Shown here: one piece after another, positions 56,239 through 64,000 of the stretch
Numbering within the stretch: position 1 is the stretch's first letter
Layout of the letters: each line of letters starts with the position of its first letter
DNA from: Sepioteuthis lessoniana
Taxonomy: Eukaryota > Mollusca > Cephalopoda > Myopsida > Loliginidae
Direction of reading: 5' to 3'
Assembly (NCBI GenBank): GCA_963585895.1
Contig: OY757911.1
Span: 58,102,129 to 58,166,128 of the forward strand
Length of the DNA stretch: 64,000 nucleotides
Program-made: the position numbers and the translations under genes
The notes under the pieces: model-generated
Databases searched by the model: none
The model's input: only the letters and a program-made list of their open reading frames with translations
Told to the model about the DNA's origin: nothing

Positions 56239-56401
56239 TTTACCACGCCAGAGTTGTGCGTGATAGCGTAACAGAAAATTATGCATAGCTATATACGCCG
56301 AGGATAGTTCCCAACTTTAGGTATTTTGATAAAAGTATGTTACTTATAGCATTTCAGGATTACTGATTAAGAAAAAATTTGGGCTTGACGGATTACCAAA
56401 G

Positions 56402-56428
56402 CAATAATAATAATAATAATAATAATTC
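56402..56428. repeat. (AAT)n trinucleotide array
   Basis: About eight AAT units. LINE ends at 61475-61492 also finish in such repeats, so this may be a LINE tail remnant, but no coding match was recognised beside it. Confidence 0.8.
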
Positions 56429-56847
56429 ACATCAACATTCTGTGCAAAATGCAAATCAGAAACTGAAGTTAACCTGGTTTACACTGACACAACAGTAACA
56501 GATCAGCTGGCACAATCACGAATTTACGTACAAATCAATTAAAGATAAAAATTCGAATTTCTAGGAACGCTGATCCCACCATGACGCATAAATACGTCGA
56601 AGTGGTTTAACCTCAGCTAGTCGCCAGTGAACAGCCAAGACAGGTAGAAAAAGAATTTTAAAAAAAGTGAAAATAAAATATCCAGTCTACTGAAAAACAA
56701 AAGTAATTTTATTCTTATGGCACCAGGAACTTTCGAAGATTCTTCTTTTCTCAACATTCTAAATTCAATACATGTTAATAAATGTTAATAAACTCATTCT
56801 TACACACACATACGTACCCACATACACGTATTCTTTCGTTTGTTGTT
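56429..56847. other. Unrecognised
   Basis: The stretch 56440-56640 has slightly higher GC and could be an old element, but no family was recognised. Confidence 0.35.
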
Positions 56848-57049
56848 ATTTCTTTGTTTAATGGCATATCAACCATCGTGAGTTATTTAATGCTAAAATT
56901 CATCATTGCAGAAGAAAAGCAGGGGATAAAGAGTATGATACATTTCCTTAGATATTAGCCCGAGAGTAAACTTTATAGCGTGACACAAATCCGAACTTGC
57001 TTACTGCAGTCCGGCACGTTAGCCATTACACCTCTGGAGTTTCCCTTTC
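56848..57049 (-). repeat. Hairpin-tailed tRNA SINE (family A), minus copy
   Basis: On the minus strand: head 'agaggtgtaatggctaacgt' (box A) and 'gcaagttcggatttgtgtca' (box B region). The body follows and the tail 'agcattaaataactc' with 'ggttgatatgcc' can pair. It ends 'attaaacaaagaaataac'. It abuts the composite retroposon at 57062, which has the same tail type and orientation. Confidence 0.88.
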
Positions 57050-57061
57050 ATCTCGACTCTG

Positions 57062-57879
57062 GTTGGTTGGTTGGATGGTTGGTTGGGTTTTATGGCATAT
57101 CAACCTTTGTAGGTTATTTAACGCCAAATCTATAAATAATCAGCTCTATTTAAAACAACTTAGTTTAGCATGAGTACACAGTTTAATTGTCAAAAACATT
57201 TCTATTTCAAGTTATTCAGTTTATTCAAGCAGTTATATTTAACAATTCATTTTAGTGTACGTACAGTTTCAAAGTCAAAAACAGTTCAATTTCAAACTAT
57301 TCAGTTTAGCATAAGTACGCAGTTTAAAATGTAGATATAGTTTAATTGTGAAAAACATTTCTATTTCTTGCTATTCAGTTTTGTCAAGCAGTTCTAATTC
57401 AGCTAATTCAGTTTTGTATAAGTACAGATTTTCTTTACACACAGTTAAATGTCAAAATAGTTCTATGTTAAATAATTTTGTTTAGTGTGAATACAGTTTC
57501 AATGTCAAAAAACAGTTCTATTTCAAATGATTCAATTAAGCATAAGCACGCAGTTTAAATGTAAGTGCCGTTTAATTGTCAAAAGCATTTCTATTTCAAG
57601 CTATTCAGTTTAATCAAACAATTCAGTTTAGCATAATTATGCCGTTAGTTCTATTTAACCCATAGATAGGGCCCTTATCAGGTGCTACCACTCCGGGCCA
57701 GAGTGGACCTGGGAGAAATGGCAATGAAGAGGTACTCCACATTTCCCAAAGCTCCAGCATTACTGGAAACTCACCATCAAACTGTTTAGTGTCATATCCA
57801 GGACACTCGTGGAAGCGGGGGCCTTACCCTTCTGCAGAGAAGCAGTCGGTGTATTCAACAGCCCCAGCCGACTGGGCAA
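57062..57879 (-). repeat. Composite hairpin-tailed retroposon, single-headed (C6)
   Basis: An 818-bp copy. Read from the right: head (about 57879-57660), nine or so 55-bp monomers (about 57650-57140), the hairpin tail (57128-57090) and an AACC-type end ('ttggttggttggatggttgg' on plus). A 12-bp target-site duplication with two mismatches (atctcgactctg at 57050-57061, atcttgtctctg at 57880-57891) frames it. This is the cleanest single-headed example. Confidence 0.92.
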
Positions 57880-57894
57880 ATCTTGTCTCTGATC

Positions 57895-58612
57895 AACTCT
57901 TCTTTATATGAGACAAATCAAAGAAAAAAAATAGAAAGATTTTACTCCATTCAAAAAAAAAAAAAATTTTCAACAAGTGTAATATTTATCTATGGTCTCA
58001 CGCATGCCATTTTTTAGCTCCACCATTTTGTATTCATATTGATATTATTTATCATAAATTGTTCTAATGTAAATTCCTGTATGTGACAATGCATTTTCAT
58101 CTAAAACAATATATAATTATATTTCCATGTAGCTTAACTTTTCTACGAGAATCATATATTGAAACAAATATCATTTATCAGACTTATTTGCTGAGTTTAA
58201 AAAAACAACGGCAAAATAGTATCACGAAGGAGAATATTATAGACAGAATTGAAAGGAAAATGCCAAAAGAAAAGACAATAACTAAATTGAAGGGTAATTC
58301 TTTTAAAAAGGAATAAAATAAAAAGGGATTGTTAGAATTATACAAGTTTAAATCTAGAAATGTTAAAGACTTAATGTCTTGCCAATTCTACTTCGGGTTT
58401 CGAAATCCTTTGAAAAGCATAGATAGTCAAGTCTGCCAGTTTGGTCCTACTGAGCCGGGCAAAATTTAAATTCCTATATACCACTCTCAGAGAAAAAAAA
58501 ATTATAAAATGAGAACAAAGAAACTTTTCTAAAACAACTATTGCAGTTAAAATTTAATCAATGGAATTAACCTATTGACAGGTATCCTCGTTAGATACTC
58601 CAGATCAATTCT
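57895..58612. other. Nothing recognised
   Basis: The lysine-rich frame at 58083-58316 has no motif or splice context. Confidence 0.45.
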
Positions 58613-58614
58613 AA

Positions 58615-59310
58615 GATTAACAATTGTTTCTAATTGCTATCAGGGTAGACCAACCAGCCATAATGGTCGTTGACCAAAATTGAACGAAAACAAAACATCG
58701 TCCTTCTATTATCATTGTCGTACGTTGCCAAAAGAAACATGCGGATAATTTTAAATAAAATAACCCAATTACAATTATCAAATATAGTAAATGTAAAACT
58801 GTTATTCCAAAAATAACATCAATAAAATTAAAAGCCATCAAAATCACTTCAACTCTAAGCGAAATCTGGAAATAATGTCTAATTCTTTCAAACCGAGGCA
58901 GTTATCGTATTGACCATCCTATAAGTCTACAATATGTTCATCGTCCTCTCTCGCATTTCCGTGTTAAATATCATCCTCACTTCTATTCATATCATTAGAT
59001 ATCCGACATTAAAAGTCTTTAAAGATTTATTATTATGATAAGAATATGATTATGAAGTATTGTTATCAGGATTGTATTGGCAAATTAAATTTGATTGCCA
59101 TAGTTTGCTGCTTAGTTTAGGCTATTAGTAGTTTACTATTTTGCTAATAAATAGCACAGGTATCGATATCTCGTAAGTAGTGTTAATGTTGTCCTCGTGC
59201 AGTATTTTCCTTAAAATAATCCCCAACATTATTGAAAACCTTAGAATAAAAGATAAAATATATTTCCACAAACATATATGAGCCTACCCAAAATACAAAT
59301 CGCATGATGT
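58615..59310. repeat. Direct repeat H, copy 1 (about 700 bp)
   Basis: Matches 62383-63130 over its whole length with many substitutions and indels. Anchors are 'gaccaaccagccataatggt', 'catcaaaatcacttcaactc', 'tggaaataatgtctaattc', 'atatcattagatatcc' and 'gaagtattgttatc'. No coding frame is conserved between copies. Family unknown. Confidence 0.8.
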
Positions 59311-59539
59311 ACTAGTTAAATTATATTAGAGATGAAAAAAAGAATTAAGATAGGATATTTTCCAATAACAATCATTAGAGAAAAATTTAATCAATGTAAT
59401 AAACCGCGTGGCAGGTTTTCTTGTACGGTACTCCAGTCTCTTATTAAACAGAACAAGAAATGAGGTCAGAAATATGAACCCCAAAACTAGAAGATTAATA
59501 AGGATGTACAAGAAATTGCACTCAGATAAAACATTGACA

Positions 59540-60485
59540 TACTACGTATTACATAAAATGAAGAAGGAAGACAACTCGTAAGGAAGAGCATTTTTGTTGA
59601 AGGGAGACTGGGGATCAAAGAATGCACAAAAAGAGCAGAAAATATTAATTACAAAAGCCAAAAACCACTACAACAATATCTCAAGGATAAAAGGGAAAAC
59701 CAAATTTATAAAATCAAGAAAACAAAAACAAAAAGAAAAAGAAAAACAAATACAAGGACACTTTAGAAAATAAACTAAGAAAATTTGGAAGGGAATGACA
59801 TATACATAGCTACAGAAAAAACGTAAAACGAGAAAATATATCACTATTAATAGCAGCCCAGACTAATGTCATTAGAACTAATTATGTAAATGCAAGAATA
59901 CATTAGACTCAGGGGAATAGCAAAAGTAAGCTTCGCGGAAAGAACGATGAAACAGTAAATCTAATGAGCGAAAGTATCAAGCTAGAAAGGAAGCATTACA
60001 AGAGCTGTAATGACTGAATGTGAGGATTAATCCACTGGAAATTGTGCAATTAAATCGAATCAAGCTATACAGGGAAATATTATTAGTCTGGGAAAATGGA
60101 AACATAATTATCTCGAATTTTCATATCAAAATTGATCCAAAGCCAGAAAATCAGACGTAATTTTAATTGGGAAAAGGCAAAGAAATTATCTCCTCTTAAA
60201 AGTGGTCCATCAAACAGATCATAAAGAAAAGAGATGGAAAGTGAAAAGCTCGAAAAGTACACAGACCTTGCCAGAGAGCTGAAAAAATCATGGAACATAA
60301 AGCTGTCACCGAGACAAATAATAAATGGAGCTCATTGAAAAATTCCGAAGAACTTGAAATTTGGAAATCTGAGTAAGAGCTTATACACTCCATACCACAA
60401 CATTGTTGAGATCAGATAGAATTAATAGAAAACGTCTGAAGAGTCACGAAGACTTGCTCTCACTCGAATGTCACCAGCTACTATT
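59540..60485 (+). mobile_element. R2/R4-type LINE 3' end, old copy A
   Basis: Fragmentary frames follow the same order as 50655-49560. GREWHIHSYRKNVKRENISL lies near 59790-59850. Then come LLIAAQTNVIRTNYVNARIH near 59850-59910, a worn CCHC region (GERDETVNLMSE-like) near 59940-59980, IHWKLCN near 60040, and EKLEKYTDLARELKKSWNIK at 60245-60304. LALTRMSPATIAL ends near 60495. Many stops and frameshifts. Confidence 0.7.
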
Positions 60486-61489
60486 GCTCTAATGAACATG
60501 AAACAACCTGGACATGGCTAAGAAAGGGAAATCTCTGGAGAAAAACTTATGCTTTTTTTATAGCAACCAAATAAATGTTATAAAGACTTATTATATCCCA
60601 GCGAAAATTGATAATGTGCAACAGAATAGCAAGTGAAGGTTATGTGAGGAAAGAGATGAAACGGTTTATCATATTATAAGCGAATGCAGCAAACTAGCGT
60701 AAAACGAGTACAAGTCTAGGTACGGCAATGTGGGAAAAATGATCGACTGAGAATTGTGTTACTGATCAAAATCTCACCATTCTACCAAATGGTATATGCA
60801 CAAATCAGAATCTATATTAGATAATAAGATACATGAAATTGTCTTGGATTTTAACATACAAACGGATCACCTAATCCAAACCATTAGACTAGATCTAACA
60901 TTGATTAACAAAAAAAAAAAAAAAGAAAAAAAAAGAACATGTCTTCTTGTAAAATGAAGCGAAAATATACACGAATATTTGTATCTTGAGAGAAATCTGA
61001 AAAATATGTTGAACATGAATATGCCAGTTACACCATCTATAGTTGGTGCTCTTGAAACGTTTCCCAAAAACCTGGAAAAGAGATTAGTGTGAACTGAGAT
61101 CAGTGGAAGCCTCTAGCACTGATAAGGTCATATAGAATACCGAGAGAAGTCCTGGAGAGTTAAGATGTGCTGTCACTAAATATCCAGTGAGAACCCACCA
61201 GTTAAGCTTTGCGAGAAAAATTCAATAAAACTGGAAAAATTCAATAAAACTAGAAAATCTTGGAACATGAAATTGACGGTGATACCAGTCATAATTGGAG
61301 ACCTTGGAATAATCCCAGAAAATCTGAAAAAGAAACTGGACAAACAGGAGATTAAAGTAAGAACCTAGATGACAGCACTATTAAGATCTTGCTTTAATAA
61401 TTTGAAAAATCTGGATATAAAAGTAGACTTGTTGTCACTCAACTTCAATTAAAAAACCGCCAGTTAATAAAATGATAATAATAATAATC

Positions 61490-61495
<6 letters not shown>
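60486..61495 (+). mobile_element. R2/R4-type LINE 3' end, old copy B, head-to-tail with A
   Basis: Starts TWTWLRKGNLWRKTYAFFIA at about 60508. A worn CCHC region with 'gaaagagatgaaacggttta' lies near 60648, then KWYMHKSESIL near 60788 and QTDHLIQ near 60860. A poly-A-rich stretch interrupts the endonuclease core. The C-terminal pieces continue (NLGTxN, LTVIPVIIGDLG near 61290) to a 3' end 'accgccagttaataaaatga' and an (ATA)n tail at about 61475-61492. The tail repeat fixes the 3' end. Confidence 0.7.

Positions 61496-61544
<49 letters not shown>
61495..61544. repeat. (TA)n microsatellite
   Basis: About 25 TA units, growing directly from the LINE tail. Confidence 0.95.
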
Positions 61545-61547
<3 letters not shown>

Positions 61548-61839
61548 CCTTCTATATCAAAATCCCACATACAAAAACATGATAAGCTTGAGAAACACTA
61601 ACATTTGCTGCAACACAAGTCACGAAATTCCTTCAGATCATTTGAAAAAAAGAATTAGATAGTCTTGACCTCATTTCTGAGATGCACTTTATCTAGAATC
61701 AAAAGTCATGTCTATGTGTGTGACACGAAATTCTAAACTCTGTACCACGCAATGAAATTTGTTATTTGTTCTGTATAAAATGTATTTTCAAAACATTAAA
61801 ACGGTTTAATTGCTTTTTTAAGTTTTGTAAACTTATTCA
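61545..61839. other. Nothing recognised
   Basis: AT-rich spacer. Confidence 0.4.
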
Positions 61840-62015
61840 TTTAGGTTCCGAATTCCGTCACCCAATTACGTTTACTTTCAGGCTAATACTCTCAAGAATG
61901 GTATATACCCGTTATTCCCCCAAGCTATAGATTAAATAATATCATCGCTGTTCTTCTTCAAGGATGGCTTTGGCATGAAATAATCAAAGAAGATTGACAT
62001 TATGTTAAACAAAGA
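61840..62015 (+). repeat. Hairpin-tailed tRNA SINE (family A), 5'-incomplete
   Basis: 'ccgtcacccaattacgttta', 'ctctcaagaatggtatatac', 'atcgctgttcttcttcaagg' and 'atggctttggcatgaaataa' parallel the 20315 and 21427 copies in order, ending 'gttaaacaaagaaaccc'. The tRNA box A is not recognisable. Confidence 0.75.
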
Positions 62016-62382
62016 AACCCAACCTAAAATAAAGCTATACAGTCGTAATCTGTGCTGCATTTTTAACTGTTGGGTTCAGAATTCAAAGTTAAATATAATT
62101 TCATTTTCAAAAATTACGCTTACTCTATATATTCATGTATCATGTGACTTTCTGAGATTTAGATTTTAACCAAATATTAGGGGCTGCACCGAACGAACGA
62201 TCAAAACTTGCATGTGGAAATAGTCAGCCAAAACCAGTTATAGGCTTACAGGAATGCTTACAATTTTCAGTTGCAAAAGTCAATAATCTCGTTACATGTA
62301 AAATGAAAAATGGGTCAGTATAAATATTGTTTTACTTACTGTATCCCATTCTATGATAGGGAATTTTATTCTATCATCCTAT
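62016..62382. other. Nothing recognised
   Basis: AT-rich spacer. A short near-palindrome lies around 62340-62395 ('attctatgatagggaatttt', 'attctatcatcctatcat'). Confidence 0.4.
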
Positions 62383-63130
62383 CATAAGATTAGTAAGGGT
62401 TTCTAAATGCTATCAATGTAAACCAACCAGCCCTAATGATCGTTAACCAAGACTGAATGAAAAGAAAACCACCATCCTTCTATTCCCTAATCGTTATTGC
62501 CATACGTTGTCAAAAGAAAAATTTGGATATTTTTATAATATAACCACATGTGTTTAAGAAAATAGTTACAATTTACTTTTATTTCAAAATGCAGTAAATT
62601 GAAAACTGGTATCCCATAGTAAAATAGCACTTATGACCTTAAAAACCATCAAAATCACTTCACCTGTAAGTGAAACCTGGAAATAATGTTCCCACATCAT
62701 TCGAACTCTGAAAGTCATCGTATTGATCATCCTCTAAGTCTTCAATATGCCGATTGTCCTCTCCTGCATTTCCATATAAAATATATCTTCAGTTCCATTC
62801 ACATCATTAGATATCCCACACTAAATATCTTTAAAAATTTCTTATTGAGATTATGATAACGAAGTATTGTCATTAAAATTGTATTAACAAATTACCCTTG
62901 ATTACTAGCTATAGTTTGTTGCTTAGCAGAGGCTATCAATTGTTTATTTTAGAGTCTATATATGACTTACGTTACGGTATCTCCTTAGCAGTGACTAAAT
63001 TGAAGAAAGGCCGTATTTTCGTTAAAATCACCCGGACATTATGGAAAATCAAGAAAGTGGAAAATAGAATATATCTCCATTAAACAATATGAGCCTTACC
63101 TAAGCCTGCATAAAATACAACTTGCTTGAT
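62383..63130. repeat. Direct repeat H, copy 2
   Basis: Second copy of 58615-59310 in the same orientation, about 3.77 kb downstream. Both copies end near a 'atgagcc...tacc' phrase (59277 and 63090). Roughly 75-80% identical by eye. The two tandem LINE ends lie between the copies. Confidence 0.8.
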
Positions 63131-63372
63131 TCAGGATACAAAAGGAAACCATCGTTAGGGATCGCATGAAAAGGGAGATCGAATTTTACTCTCGTATATG
63201 CAGTGCCTAAATTTCCAGTATACATCATTTGAAATTTTTTTTTTCATTTATTTAGAAAGATAGAAATGTATACACTCATGCCAATTACACTATTTCAGTA
63301 TGTTCTAATTAACCTTGTATTGATGATTTTAATCCGAGATTATTTTCCTGAATATCTATTGAGAATCTATTG
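63131..63372. other. Nothing recognised
   Basis: Short AT-rich stretch before the mariner. Confidence 0.4.
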
Positions 63373-63374
63373 TA

Positions 63375-64000
<626 letters not shown>

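Noticed and set aside
57140-57650. Regular 55-bp units as a CRISPR-like array
   Set aside because: Units are head-to-tail satellite monomers without unique spacers, in an animal genome, inside a retroposon.

Overview
ORGANISM AND CHARACTER. This is AT-rich, intron-like or intergenic DNA from an invertebrate animal. It is packed with dinucleotide arrays ((TA)n, (CT)n, (GT)n), several tRNA-derived SINE families, RTE and restriction-endonuclease-type LINEs, Penelope-like elements (PLEs), mariner, Tc1 and pogo remnants, and LTR-element fossils. The texture resembles a cephalopod mollusc (octopus or squid). That is a best guess from repeat content, not a proof. No operons, bacterial signals, tRNA genes or complete host genes are visible. 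The only plausible host coding piece is one internal exon at 2323-2558 on the minus strand, with good splice sites and a hydrophobic leader-like segment.

LAYOUT. 1-3 kb: unique AT-rich DNA, an ancient composite retroposon and the candidate exon. 3-6.4 kb: SINE copies, a young RTE LINE (4419-5436) bracketed by a 250-bp direct repeat, and long microsatellites. 6.4-15 kb: mostly unrecognised DNA with old SINEs, mariner remnants and old retroposon heads. 15.7-17.7 kb: a composite retroposon carrying a SINE, then a Tc1 fossil. 20.3-22.3 kb: a mariner-type transposase pseudogene split by a SINE that is itself split by a GC-rich element. 22.7-26.1 kb: a PLE split by a composite retroposon. 27.3-28 kb: an inverted pair of tRNA-headed repeats. 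28.8-29.15 kb: a decayed 51-bp minisatellite. 32.7-35 kb: RTE copies. 35.8-38.2 kb: a second PLE. 38.5-41.5 kb: a composite retroposon holding both an RTE LINE and an internally deleted mariner. 42.2-43 kb: a pogo-type element. 45.6-49.3 kb: LTR-element gag fossil, composite retroposons and a foldback hairpin. 49.5-54.3 kb: an R2/R4-type LINE end, an LTR-element pol fossil and an old RTE end. 54.9-64 kb: SINEs, a composite retroposon, two tandem R4-type LINE ends, a 700-bp direct repeat and a second mariner copy cut by the window edge.

MAIN RESULT. The most interesting system is a family of composite retroposons (about 0.5-1.3 kb). Each has a 210-bp 'head', an array of 55-bp monomers (head and array sometimes repeated) and a 3' hairpin tail ending in AACC-type repeats. 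The best copies have target-site duplications. The same 3' hairpin ends an unrelated tRNA-headed SINE family in the window, so both are probably moved by one LINE that recognises that hairpin. I do not recognise this composite family as described. Nested insertions give a relative timeline: PLE before composite retroposon; composite before RTE, mariner and SINE B; mariner-type transposase before hairpin-tailed SINE before GC-rich insert.
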